NCBI GenBank assembly: GCA_037140615.1
Contig: JBAXED010000004.1
Coordinates: 14,474 to 78,473, forward strand
Direction of reading: 5' to 3'
Length of the DNA: 64,000 nt
DNA from: CAINVV01 sp037140615
GTDB lineage: Bacteria; Bacteroidota; Bacteroidia; Bacteroidales; Prolixibacteraceae
Part shown: positions 34,281 to 42,771 of the stretch, one piece after another
Numbering within the stretch: position 1 is the stretch's first letter
How the letters are laid out: each line of letters starts with the position of its first letter
The notes under the pieces: model-generated
The model's database searches: none
Seen by the model: only the letters and a program-made list of their open reading frames with translations
What the model was told of the DNA's origin: nothing
Program-made: the position numbers and the translations under genes

Positions 34281-35603
34281 TCAGTCTTTGACGTGTTCAA
34301 TGACATAAGACTCATCATGCTGCGTAATATCCAATCCAAGTCGTTCAGCTTTTGGAGACACTCTTAAAGGAATAATTTTGTTGGTCAAAATATAGAGAAG
34401 ATAGGAGCCTCCAAAGGTATATATGCCTACAATTATCAAGGCCAGCAGATGGAATAAAAAAGTTTTGTACTCTCCATAAAATAGTCCGACGCCCTGCGCA
34501 AATACCGCCGTAAGCAGCATACCGATTATTCCTCCCATTCCATGAGCAGGAAAGACATCCAGCGTATCATCAAGATTGGTTTTAGAACGATACGAGATAG
34601 CTATATTACAAATAAATGAAGCAGCCAATCCAATGAATATTGCAGCGCCTAAGTTGACAAATCCAGCTGCTGGGGTGATGGCAACCAAACCAACAACCAA
34701 GCCGATTGCAGCCCCCATGGCGGTGGGTTTTCTTCCCATGGCAACATCAAAAAGGATAAAGCCAATCATTGCCGCGGCAGAAGCTATATTAGTATTCATT
34801 AAGGAGACAGTTGCAATTGCATTGGCGGCTAAAGCGGATCCTGCATTGAACCCAAACCAGCCAAACCAAAGCATGCTTGCGCCCAACAAAACGAAGGGAA
34901 TGTTGGCAGGATGAAATTGTTGCTGATAATCTCTTCTGGGACCTAAAAACATGGCTCCGGCAAGTGCAGCAAAACCTGCTGACATATGAACCACTGTTCC
35001 TCCGGCAAAATCAAGTACTCCCCAATTACGCAAAAAACCATTGGGATGCCAGGTCCAGTGCGCCAAGGGTGCATAAATAAAAATTGAAAAAAGAGTGATA
35101 AACAGAATGTATGAGCTAAACTTTACTCTTCCCGCAAAAGAACCGGTAATCAATGCAGGGGTTATAATGGCAAATTTCATTTGAAAAATAGCAAATAGTG
35201 CCAAGGGAATAGTTGGGGCCAATGCAGCATTGATATTCCCCCCAACTCCTTTGAACATAAAAAAGGTAAATGGATTTCCTATAAAACCATATTTTTCTGG
35301 GCCGATACTGTCTCCAAATGCGAGGCTGAATCCGAACAAAACCCACACAATACTCACAATTCCCATGGCAACAAAACTTTGTAGCATAGTGGAAATTATA
35401 TTTTTGGGCTGAATCATTCCACCATAAAAAAAGGCCAACCCCGGAGTCATAAACAAAACGAGAGCTGTGGAAGTTAACATCCAAGCAACATCCCCTGGAA
35501 CAGTTTTCGGGTCAAGTTCGAATGGATTTTTTCCTGAAACGATTACTCCAAGCAAGGAGACAATCAAGAGAAGAACAAGGGAAACCTGCCATGATTTTTT
35601 CAT
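34281..35603 (-). CDS. amt: Ammonium transporter (Amt), 440 residues
   Basis: Eleven or so helices preceded by a leader-like first helix. The twin pore histidines are present in VVHMSAGFAALAGA and FPAHGMGGIIGML, and the Phe gate region LFMTPGLAFFYGGM is intact. The C-terminal tail is short (ERLGLDITQHDESYVIEH), the segment through which PII proteins usually gate the pore. It is divergent from the Lrp/AsnC gene at 35856, which suggests that regulator controls it. Confidence 0.93.
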   Translation of the reverse strand: MKKSWQVSLVLLLIVSLLGVIVSGKNPFELDPKTVPGDVAWMLTSTALVLFMTPGLAFFYGGMIQPKNIISTMLQSFVAMGIVSIVWVLFGFSLAFGDSIGPEKYGFIGNPFTFFMFKGVGGNINAALAPTIPLALFAIFQMKFAIITPALITGSFAGRVKFSSYILFITLFSIFIYAPLAHWTWHPNGFLRNWGVLDFAGGTVVHMSAGFAALAGAMFLGPRRDYQQQFHPANIPFVLLGASMLWFGWFGFNAGSALAANAIATVSLMNTNIASAAAMIGFILFDVAMGRKPTAMGAAIGLVVGLVAITPAAGFVNLGAAIFIGLAASFICNIAISYRSKTNLDDTLDVFPAHGMGGIIGMLLTAVFAQGVGLFYGEYKTFLFHLLALIIVGIYTFGGSYLLYILTNKIIPLRVSPKAERLGLDITQHDESYVIEHVKD

Positions 35604-35735
35604 GATGGTAAAATCTAAATTATTTTGGTTGTTTTAGTTTAAAAGTTTTATTCAATTTATCTTTTTTCTAGAAAATAGGGTGATTCGTATGCATTTGTTT
35701 TACAATCACCTAAATTAATATACAAATAAATAAAT

Positions 35736-35774
35736 TTAGTCTATTTTTGTTACAATGTACAATAACTAGACTAT
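35736..35774. promoter_or_regulatory. Candidate operator dyad between amt and lrp
   Basis: TTAGTCTA (35736-35743) and TAGACTAT (35767-35774) form an inverted repeat with seven of eight positions matching, centred near 35755 in the 252-bp divergent spacer. Autoregulation and control of amt by the Lrp/AsnC protein is inferred. Confidence 0.35.
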
Positions 35775-35855
35775 TAGCTGCAATAGCTACAAACTAAGAT
35801 ATTCGATCAGAATATTATCACATCAAATTATTTTTAAATAAATATCTGCCCTACC

Positions 35856-36320
35856 ATGACACTAAGAAACCAACTTGATGATACAGACCTTCAAATATTG
35901 GACATTGTAACCAAAAATGCCCGCATTCCTTTCAAAGATGTTGCCGAATCGTGCGGAATATCCAGGGCTGCGGTTCATCAGAGAGTAGCTCGGATGATTG
36001 ATCTGGGCGTGATTGTTGGTTCTGGCTATACGGTTGATCCAAGAAAGATTGATTATAGAACCTGTTCTTATATTGGTTTGTTTTTGGAAAAGGGTAGTAT
36101 GTACACTGAAGTTGCAGAGCAACTACGATTGATAAAAGAGATTGTTGAGTGCCATTACATAACAGGTCAATATGCCATCTTCGCAAAGATATATGCCAGA
36201 GACAATGAACATTTGAAATCTGTTTTGAGCGAAAAGATACAGAACATACCTGGCATTTCGAGTACAGAAACTTTCATCTCCCTGGAAGAGACCTTTAAGC
36301 GTGAGGTTCCAATATTTTAA
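35856..36320 (+). CDS. Lrp/AsnC-family regulator beside the amt genes
   Basis: 154 residues. Helix-turn-helix (DTDLQILDIVTKNARIPF and GISRAAVHQRVARMI) followed by the RAM domain with ECHYITGQYAIFAKI and the end GISSTETFISLEETF. It is paralogous to the regulator at 28506-29006. Placement between two ammonium transporters suggests control of nitrogen uptake. Confidence 0.92.
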   Translation: MTLRNQLDDTDLQILDIVTKNARIPFKDVAESCGISRAAVHQRVARMIDLGVIVGSGYTVDPRKIDYRTCSYIGLFLEKGSMYTEVAEQLRLIKEIVECHYITGQYAIFAKIYARDNEHLKSVLSEKIQNIPGISSTETFISLEETFKREVPIF

Positions 36321-36668
36321 TCATTCTTCCTATAAATTGGACTTCCAATTTGTTTTATTTATTCAATGAACGTTTTGATATTAGTGGCGAATAAACATAT
36401 ATTATTTGTTTTATGCAATTAATATTGGGGGGTATCAATGAAAAATTAATGATAATTTCAGATTTGATGCCAAATAATTGCAGTAAATATATTCTTAACG
36501 CTATAAAATAGATCCAGGTAACATAAGAGACAACTTTTTTATAGCTATATTCTTAGTCACCCGGATTCTTGTAAACAAATAAATGAATGTTGAAACGGAA
36601 AATGCTAATATTTTGAAATGCAGTTATTGTTTTTAAATATCTATAGTAACTTTAAGTAATTCTTGGCA
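36321..36668. other. 348-bp spacer between lrp and amt2, with a G-tract
   Basis: Both neighbouring genes end here, so no promoter for them is expected. Even so the spacer contains ATTGGGGGGTATC (36425-36437), like the G-tract motifs before glnN and the PII operon. No gene is visible; a small RNA driven from this site is possible but unsupported. Confidence 0.4.
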
Positions 36669-38204
36669 TTAGTCGTAATATGCTTTTGATCCATGTTCAA
36701 ATACGTCAATACCTCCTTCGCCAAGTTCACCTTTTGCTTCTACCCGCAGGCTCCATGGTTGAGGCAATTTCATTACTACCCACATCAGTAACATGGCTAT
36801 TCCAAATGTCGTCAATGTGATGGTAATACTTCCTATTGCTTGAGCTTTTAGAACACTGGCGCCACCGCCATAGAATAATCCTGCTACAGGTGAAGAATCA
36901 TCTGCACCAGTTGGGCCGGTTGCACCATACAATCCACAAGCAAAAAGTCCTAGCGATAAAGTTCCCCATATTCCGTTGAGTCCATGAACTGAAAAGGCAC
37001 CAACTGGGTCATCAATGCGAAGGTATTCAAGTAAATAAACACCCAAGACAACAACAACTCCTGCAACAAGGCCAATCACAACCGAACCGAATGGAGAAAC
37101 CCAGTAGCAGGGTGCCGTAATGGCAACCAATCCACCAAGCATTCCATTAAGTGTAAAACCAACATCAAATTTTCCTTTTGTCAAACCAAAATAGAAAGCT
37201 ACAGCCATTGCTCCCAGGGCACCAGTACAGGCTGCGAGGGTGGTGTTGGCTGCTACACGGCCAATCCCTGCAATATCCATTCCGGAAAGTGTACTTCCTG
37301 GATTAAAACCATACCAGCCGAACCACAATAGAAAGGCACCAATAGTTGCCAGGGGTAAACTGTGAGGAGCTGGTAATCCACCTTTTTCCTTATCATCGCG
37401 AAGGAATATACGTCCAAGTCTTGGTCCTAAAACAATCGCTCCTGCCAGAGAAACTACTCCACCAATAGTATGAACGACTGTTGAGCCGGCGAAGTCGCGA
37501 AATGGTTGGCCGAGGGAAGGCAAGAAATTACCAGCACTCCCCATGGTTGCCAGAAAACCATCAGGTCCCCATGCCCAATGGCCAATAATAGGGTAGATGA
37601 ATCCGGTTACTCCAATGCTGTAAAGAATGTCACCACGGAATCCTGTGCGTCCAATCATAGCACCTGATGTGATGGTTGAAGCTGTATCAGCGAATGCGAA
37701 TTGAAAAATCCAATGTGCAAGGATTGAAACGCCTGTTGCCTCGTAAGTTAAAGGTACTCCCTGAAGGAAAAACCAGTTGTATCCAATGAAGCCATTTCCA
37801 TGACTAAACATGAAGGCATAACCGATTGCCCAGAAAAAGACTCCGCAAATAGCAGTGTCCAGAGCGCATTCAACCAATATATTAACAGTTTCTCTTTTAC
37901 GTGCAAAACCAGCCTCTAACATCACAAATCCTGCTTGCATCCCAAATACCAAGGCGGCTGCTATCAAGGTCCAAACTGTGTTTATGGCATTTATTGTTGC
38001 AGTTTCGTGAGGTGTATAGGTGTCAGCTGCATGTACCGACAACCCCAACAATCCTGGAATCATCATCATAGCAGCGATTACCATGGCCAACCCAATCATT
38101 TTTCCAGCAAAAATTGCGATGAATAGGTTCCATTTTTCGGATCGACTCAACTTAACCTTAGGTGCGGCTGAGGATTTTTTGTTAAAAAGCCTTCGTAATA
38201 TCAT
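36669..38204 (-). CDS. amt: Ammonium transporter (Amt), 511 residues, N-terminally extended
   Basis: A longer Amt with an extra N-terminal helix and a 60-residue extension before the core. Twin pore histidines are in VVHTIGGVVSLAGA and FSVHGLNGIWG. The C-terminal tail ends in GIDVFEHGSKAYYD. It is the last gene of the operon porin-PII-Amt (minus strand), 110 bp after the PII gene, so this transporter is the likely partner of that PII protein. Confidence 0.93.
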   Translation of the reverse strand: MILRRLFNKKSSAAPKVKLSRSEKWNLFIAIFAGKMIGLAMVIAAMMMIPGLLGLSVHAADTYTPHETATINAINTVWTLIAAALVFGMQAGFVMLEAGFARKRETVNILVECALDTAICGVFFWAIGYAFMFSHGNGFIGYNWFFLQGVPLTYEATGVSILAHWIFQFAFADTASTITSGAMIGRTGFRGDILYSIGVTGFIYPIIGHWAWGPDGFLATMGSAGNFLPSLGQPFRDFAGSTVVHTIGGVVSLAGAIVLGPRLGRIFLRDDKEKGGLPAPHSLPLATIGAFLLWFGWYGFNPGSTLSGMDIAGIGRVAANTTLAACTGALGAMAVAFYFGLTKGKFDVGFTLNGMLGGLVAITAPCYWVSPFGSVVIGLVAGVVVVLGVYLLEYLRIDDPVGAFSVHGLNGIWGTLSLGLFACGLYGATGPTGADDSSPVAGLFYGGGASVLKAQAIGSITITLTTFGIAMLLMWVVMKLPQPWSLRVEAKGELGEGGIDVFEHGSKAYYD

Positions 38205-38314
38205 AGCTTTAAGTTTTTTTGTGATAAATTATTGTCTTTGAAATGTCAATCTTCACGATAATTCAGTATAAATTCTGAATGTTTTGATGATTGGCGAGCT
38301 GTATTTTGCATGGG

Positions 38315-38668
38315 TTAATCTTTAACAAACAGAGATTCGTCTCCTTGTTCTTTTGTCCGGATTCTCCAGGATTCTTCAATCTGAGAAACGAAAATCTTTC
38401 CATCCCCAATTTCTCCGGTGTATGCAACTTTTAGAAGGCAGTCGACTGTCTTTCTGAGATTCTGGTCTCTAACGACAATTGTAAGCATCCTCCTGGGAAT
38501 GAAGGATGTACTCCCGTGTACACCTCTATAAGTTCTTTGGGATGATTTCATTTCATTACCGACGCCTGTTGCTTCCCAGAAAGAAAAGAAATCGATATCA
38601 ATGGAATGCAAGGCTTCTTTTACCTCTTCGAACTTTGAAGTTCTGATGATGGCTTCAATTTTTTTCAT
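38315..38668 (-). CDS. PII nitrogen-regulatory protein without the T-loop tyrosine
   Basis: 117 residues. The core matches GlnB/GlnK: MKKIEAIIRTSKFEEVKEAL at the start and the ATP-binding loop TGEIGDGKIFV near residues 84-94. The T-loop reads QRTYRGVHGSTSFIPRR. The residue aligned with E. coli Tyr51, the uridylylation site, is Gly52. The QxGxT-type effector loop is also altered. It probably binds ATP/ADP and gates the Amt encoded downstream, but is not controlled by uridylylation. Confidence 0.9.
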   Translation of the reverse strand: MKKIEAIIRTSKFEEVKEALHSIDIDFFSFWEATGVGNEMKSSQRTYRGVHGSTSFIPRRMLTIVVRDQNLRKTVDCLLKVAYTGEIGDGKIFVSQIEESWRIRTKEQGDESLFVKD

Positions 38669-38709
38669 GGTGTTTCAATATTAAGAAGTTATACTTTTTG
38701 TATTTTAAT

Positions 38710-39369
38710 TTACTGGTTGGCCAATGTTATGCCTACAACGATGTTAAACTGTTCTGTAGAAGGATTCAAGATCAAGGCACCAGTTATTGGAATAGAAAAA
38801 GTGTCATTTATTTTAATGGCAGTACCTGTTTTTATTCCTAAGTTGCAAAGGTTTAGCTTGGTGTCTTTTGTGTACTGTCCATCACCTAATCCTGCGAAAA
38901 GTGTTATCGGACCTGCTGCATATCCAGCTTCCAGGTAAGTATCTTTAGCATTGAACATATATGCTCCGGTGAGTGTTAGCTTTCCCAAACCCAGACTTAC
39001 TGTCGGTTCGAAGAAATGTGAGGTTCCGGTGAAATAGGGAGCAGTTGCTGCTGGAAAATAATAATCTGTTGCACCCAAAGTAAGAGATGAACTTTTGCCA
39101 AGCGAGATAGCATAAGTCGCGAAAAGATCTGATTCGGTAGCTTCATTGGTCGAAAAGCAATAATTTCCCCAGCCACCGATGGTGAATCCACCTTTCCCAT
39201 ATTTTACTGTTGGTTGCAATGCTGGACCTGATCCAAATTTGGTTCCACGCCACACATAGCTGCTGTAAAGATCTACACCAGTCGTCCATGGACTTTTTTC
39301 CTGAGCATTTGCATTGAAAGTCAGAATTAGCGTTAGTGTAAAAACTAATAAAACAATTTTCCTCTTCAT
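38710..39369 (-). CDS. Small outer-membrane protein (TorF-like porin)
   Basis: 219 residues with a signal peptide (to about NANAQ). The body has about ten amphipathic beta strands with glycine and aromatic residues (WTTGVDLYSSYVWRG, TIGGWGNYCFS). It lacks a C-terminal Phe. The fold resembles small eight- to ten-strand porins annotated TorF. It is first in the operon with PII and Amt, so a role in passing a nitrogen compound is plausible; the substrate is unknown. Confidence 0.7.
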   Translation of the reverse strand: MKRKIVLLVFTLTLILTFNANAQEKSPWTTGVDLYSSYVWRGTKFGSGPALQPTVKYGKGGFTIGGWGNYCFSTNEATESDLFATYAISLGKSSSLTLGATDYYFPAATAPYFTGTSHFFEPTVSLGLGKLTLTGAYMFNAKDTYLEAGYAAGPITLFAGLGDGQYTKDTKLNLCNLGIKTGTAIKINDTFSIPITGALILNPSTEQFNIVVGITLANQ

Positions 39370-39587
39370 GGTTTTAAAAATTAAGATTTATACTCTGTTG
39401 TTTTAAATTTTTAGGACAGTCTTTAAAAAAACGCTGTTTTTTTGTATACCCCCCCCCTGTTTTTTTATCTTCTTCGACAAAAATAGATGTTTTAATTGAT
39501 ATTGATATACAAAAAATAGGGGGTGTACTCAAATTAATGATTAATTAACAAACGGGGTATCTGAAAAATAGGGGGGGTAATATGAAA

Positions 39588-39617
39588 AAACACATATATT
39601 TTTGAATATATGTGTTT
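39588..39617. promoter_or_regulatory. 13-bp perfect hairpin in the G-tract spacer
   Basis: AAACACATATATT (39588-39600) pairs fully with AATATATGTGTTT (39605-39617) around TTTG. It is A/T-rich and lacks a T-run, so it reads better as a regulator site or structured leader than as a terminator. Confidence 0.4.
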
Positions 39618-39664
39618 AGAATAGGGGGTGTATTTAAAATATTATAAATAGTGACGAAAATGAA

Positions 39665-39687
39665 AAACGCCACTTTGAGTGGCGTTT
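39665..39687 (-). terminator. Terminator after rlmB
   Basis: AAACGCCACT (39665-39674) pairs with AGTGGCGTTT (39678-39687) around a 3-nt loop, and a T-run follows on the minus strand. It lies 51 bp beyond the rlmB-like stop codon. Confidence 0.8.
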
Positions 39688-39737
39688 AATCAAGCTTTAC
39701 TGTCAAATAGCTCCATAATATCTATCATAATTGCCTT

Positions 39738-40481
39738 TCAGCAAATAAGTATTCTCTGTCTCACTGCTTCAAAAAGCAGAATACCTGCTGCCACTGAAAC
39801 ATTCAGCGACTGAATGGTACCTAACTGGGGTATCTTGGTCCATTGGTCTGCAATTTTTAGGATTGACATGTCGATTCCTGTCTCTTCAGATCCCATAACG
39901 ATCACCAAAGGCACAGTCATATCGCATCCAAAGTAATTTATGTCACCTTTTTCAGAGGCAGCAATCACCTTAAGTCCTGAATTCTGCAAGAACCTAACAG
40001 CATTGATCAGATTTTTTTCTCTGCAAACCGGAATGGTCAGCAAGGCCCCTGAAGATGTTTTAATTGCATCAGCATTGATTTGTGCTGCTCCCTTTTCGGG
40101 AATCAATATTGCATCTACGCCGGCCACTTCAGCAGACCGGGCAATTGCTCCAAAATTTCTGACATCTGTAATCCTGTCCAGAACAAGGATTAGAGGATTC
40201 TTCCCTTGTTCGAATAACATTGGGATAATTTCTGTAATTGGTTGGTAAGCAATGGGAGAGATAAAAGTAACGACCCCTTGATGGTTCTTACGGGTTACCC
40301 TGTCAATGCGTTCTACAGGAACTTGCTGAAATGGAATTTCAAACTGTCTGACGAGTTTCATCAATTCCATATACAATTCTCCCTGCAATCCTTTCCGGAT
40401 CAGTATGCGTTCAATCTCTTTGCCGGCATTGATCGCCTCAATGGTAGAGTGCAATCCGAATACAAAATTTTTGTCTTCCAT
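39738..40481 (-). CDS. rlmB: 23S rRNA guanosine 2'-O-methyltransferase (RlmB type)
   Basis: 247 residues of the SpoU/TrmH family. An N-terminal substrate-binding domain (FVFGLHSTIEAINAGKEIERI) precedes the knotted SAM domain with the three motifs VRNFGAIARSAEVAG, IVMGSEETGI and IQSLNVSVAAGILLFEA. RlmB modifies G2251 of 23S rRNA; other targets are possible for this family. It follows the ABC-F gene by 9 bp. Confidence 0.92.
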   Translation of the reverse strand: MEDKNFVFGLHSTIEAINAGKEIERILIRKGLQGELYMELMKLVRQFEIPFQQVPVERIDRVTRKNHQGVVTFISPIAYQPITEIIPMLFEQGKNPLILVLDRITDVRNFGAIARSAEVAGVDAILIPEKGAAQINADAIKTSSGALLTIPVCREKNLINAVRFLQNSGLKVIAASEKGDINYFGCDMTVPLVIVMGSEETGIDMSILKIADQWTKIPQLGTIQSLNVSVAAGILLFEAVRQRILIC

Positions 40482-40490
40482 AATTATTAT

Positions 40491-42431
40491 TTATTCGGGC
40501 TTCCTTGAGTTCCAACCCTCCAGTTCACTGTTCAGATCGGCCCATTTTCCCAATTCCAGATCAAGCTGTTTCTTGGTAGATTCGTATTTGGTGAGTAGAT
40601 CACTATCAACCTTTTCGGGATGATCACTCATATATATATCGGTAATAATGATCTCATTTTCCAGTTTTGAGATGTATGCTTCTACATCGGAAATCTGTTT
40701 TTCTAGCTTGCTGATCATTTTATTGATCTCTTTTCGCTCTTCAAATGAGACATTGGTAACCACTTTTATTAGCTCTTTTTTCTCCTTTTTTACAGGGGAA
40801 TTTACTTCAAGTTCCCTCAGGGAATCTATTTCTTTTTTTTGCAAGAATTCATAGATACCGCCAAGGTGTTGCCTGATTTTCTTGTTTTTGAATTCATAAA
40901 CCACATTAACGAGTCCGTCTAAGAATTCGCGGTCGTGCGATACAAGCAACAATGTGCCATCAAAATCCAGCAATGCCTTTTTCAGAATTCCCTTTGAATG
41001 AATATCAAGATGGTTGGTCGGTTCGTCAAGCACCAGAAAGTTTACAGGTTCGAGTAGCAATCGGATCATGGCAAGCCTTGATCTTTCGCCTCCTGACAAG
41101 ACCTTAACTTTTTTGTCAACATCTTCTCCTGAAAACATAAAGGCACCCAGAATGTCCCTGATTTTTGTACGAATGTCACCCACAGCTATCTGATCGATAG
41201 TTTCGAGTGCAGTAATATCTTCATTCAGCAAGGAGGCCTGGTTTTGTGCGAAGTATCCTACTTTTACATTGTGTCCAAGTACTTGTTCTCCTGTACATTC
41301 CAGTTGCTGCATCAGGATGCGTGCCATGGTAGTTTTCCCTTCACCGTTTTTACCGACGAAAGCTATTTTTTCACCTCTTTCAATGGTGAGATCAACGTTT
41401 TTCAGGACTTGAAGATTTCCAAAGGACTTGGATACTTCCACCGCTTTGAAGACAACTGTTCCAGATCTTGGGGAAGGAGGGAACCTGATGTTCATTGAAC
41501 GGGTGTCCTCTTCGTCGACTTCGATTCTGTCCACCTTATCCAACTGCTTGATCCGGGATTGAACCTGCACAGATTTTGTCGCTTTGTAACGAAATCTTTC
41601 AATAAAATCTTCCGTATCCTGGATCATCTTTTGCTGGTTGCGAAAGGATGCCATTTGTTGTTCTCTTCTTTCTACTCTTAGCTCAAGATATTTGCTATAA
41701 TTGACCTTGTAGTCATAAATTTTACCCAAACTAATCTCGACTGTCCGGTTGGTAACATTATCGAGAAATGCCCGGTCATGAGATACAAGAACAACCGCCC
41801 CGGCATACTCCTTAAGAAAGCGCTCAAGCCATTGAATTGATTCTATATCCAGGTGATTGGTCGGCTCATCCAACAAGAAGACATGAGGTTTCTGGAGTAA
41901 AATTTTAGCCAATTCAATCCGCATGCGCCAGCCTCCTGAAAACTCTGAAGTTGGTCTGTCAAAATCTTTGCGATCGAACCCCAAACCGATTAGTGTTTGT
42001 TCAATATTGGCATGAAAATTCCCCCCTCCAAGCAGGTGAAAGCGATCATTGATTTCATGGAGTTCATCCATTATTTGATGGTACTCGACTGAATCATAAT
42101 CATTTCTCACAGAAAGCTCATTGCTGAGAAAGTTGATTTTTTTTTCAAGAAGGTGAATCTCTTCAAAAGCTTTGGCTGCTTCTTCTATGACAGAATTTGA
42201 GTCCGTCGTATCCATGTGCTGTGGTAAATAGCCGATTTTGATATCCTTGGGCGCGATTACCCTTCCTGACGTTGGGATCTGTTTACCAGCAAATATTTTG
42301 AGTAATGTTGACTTCCCTGCACCATTCCGGCCAGCAAGACCAATACGATCTCGGGGATTTACGATAAAGCTTACCTGTTTGAAAAGCTCAAAACCACCAA
42401 ATTCAACATATAGTTCTTCAACAGATATCAT
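40491..42431 (-). CDS. ABC-F family ATPase
   Basis: 646 residues with two ATPase domains in one chain and no membrane helices. Walker A sites are GRNGAGKST and GKNGEGKTT; signature sequences are EFSGGWRMRIELAK and LSGGERSRLAMIR, each followed by a DEPTNHLD Walker B. A coiled-coil C-terminal domain (about 560-640) resembles Uup/YheS proteins. ABC-F proteins act on ribosomes, for instance to relieve stalling or give antibiotic protection; which subclass applies here is not clear. Confidence 0.93.
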   Translation of the reverse strand: MISVEELYVEFGGFELFKQVSFIVNPRDRIGLAGRNGAGKSTLLKIFAGKQIPTSGRVIAPKDIKIGYLPQHMDTTDSNSVIEEAAKAFEEIHLLEKKINFLSNELSVRNDYDSVEYHQIMDELHEINDRFHLLGGGNFHANIEQTLIGLGFDRKDFDRPTSEFSGGWRMRIELAKILLQKPHVFLLDEPTNHLDIESIQWLERFLKEYAGAVVLVSHDRAFLDNVTNRTVEISLGKIYDYKVNYSKYLELRVERREQQMASFRNQQKMIQDTEDFIERFRYKATKSVQVQSRIKQLDKVDRIEVDEEDTRSMNIRFPPSPRSGTVVFKAVEVSKSFGNLQVLKNVDLTIERGEKIAFVGKNGEGKTTMARILMQQLECTGEQVLGHNVKVGYFAQNQASLLNEDITALETIDQIAVGDIRTKIRDILGAFMFSGEDVDKKVKVLSGGERSRLAMIRLLLEPVNFLVLDEPTNHLDIHSKGILKKALLDFDGTLLLVSHDREFLDGLVNVVYEFKNKKIRQHLGGIYEFLQKKEIDSLRELEVNSPVKKEKKELIKVVTNVSFEERKEINKMISKLEKQISDVEAYISKLENEIIITDIYMSDHPEKVDSDLLTKYESTKKQLDLELGKWADLNSELEGWNSRKPE

Positions 42432-42771
42432 AAAAAAACACGAATTTCACTAATTATTACAGATTACACAGATGAACACCGTCCCAACCACAGATTAAAC
42501 GAATTTCACCAATTAAGAAAGATATTTAAACCCCTTTCCTTACCACAGATTACACAAATTACACCGATTAAAGAAGAGATTATTTATTTTTCGCCGTTTC
42601 ACCGTTTCACTCTTCTCGTTTCCTTCTTTAACCACTTGCCCCGTCTCCCAGTCCCCAAGTCTCCCCGTCATTCTCCATCGGCCGCAAAGGTAGTACAAAA
42701 TAGGGCACGTGAAAAGAATCGCCGGAAGTTAATGCTTCCGGCGATGGCAATTATTAGATTGTAACTGATTA
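42432..42771. repeat. 340-bp spacer with degenerate short repeats
   Basis: Variants of ACCACAGATTACACAAATT and ACGAATTTCACCAATTA recur at 42440-42570. They are followed by C/T-rich repeats such as CCGTCTCCCAGTCCCCAAG and CGCCGTTTCACCGTTTCAC (42590-42670). No gene is seen. A terminator for the gene at 42772 sits at the right end. Confidence 0.55.
42718..42745 (-). terminator. Terminator after the 493-residue Gfo/Idh gene
   Basis: ATCGCCGGAAG (42718-42728) pairs with CTTCCGGCGAT (42735-42745) around a 6-nt loop, followed by TTCTTTT on the minus strand. Confidence 0.8.

Larger units (their letters stand above)
39370..39737. promoter_or_regulatory. Regulatory spacer with repeated G-tracts before the porin-PII-amt operon
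   Basis: A 368-bp spacer. G-runs followed by T-rich TRT-like sequence occur at 39519-39523 (TAGGGGGTGTA), 39554-39557 (ACGGGGTAT), 39571-39577 (TAGGGGGGGTAAT) and 39624-39628 (TAGGGGGTGTA). A nine-base C-run (39449-39457, CAGGGGGGGGGTATAC on the minus strand) lies about 80 bp before the porin start. A 13-bp hairpin and a terminator are in the same spacer. Shared regulator sites are inferred. Confidence 0.5.

Noticed and set aside
36421..36668. A small gene between lrp and amt2
   Set aside because: Short open frames have no plausible start or composition and the base pattern is A/T-rich spacer.
39519..39628. G-quadruplex formed by the four G-runs
   Set aside because: Loops between runs are 13-46 bases, too long for a convincing quadruplex.
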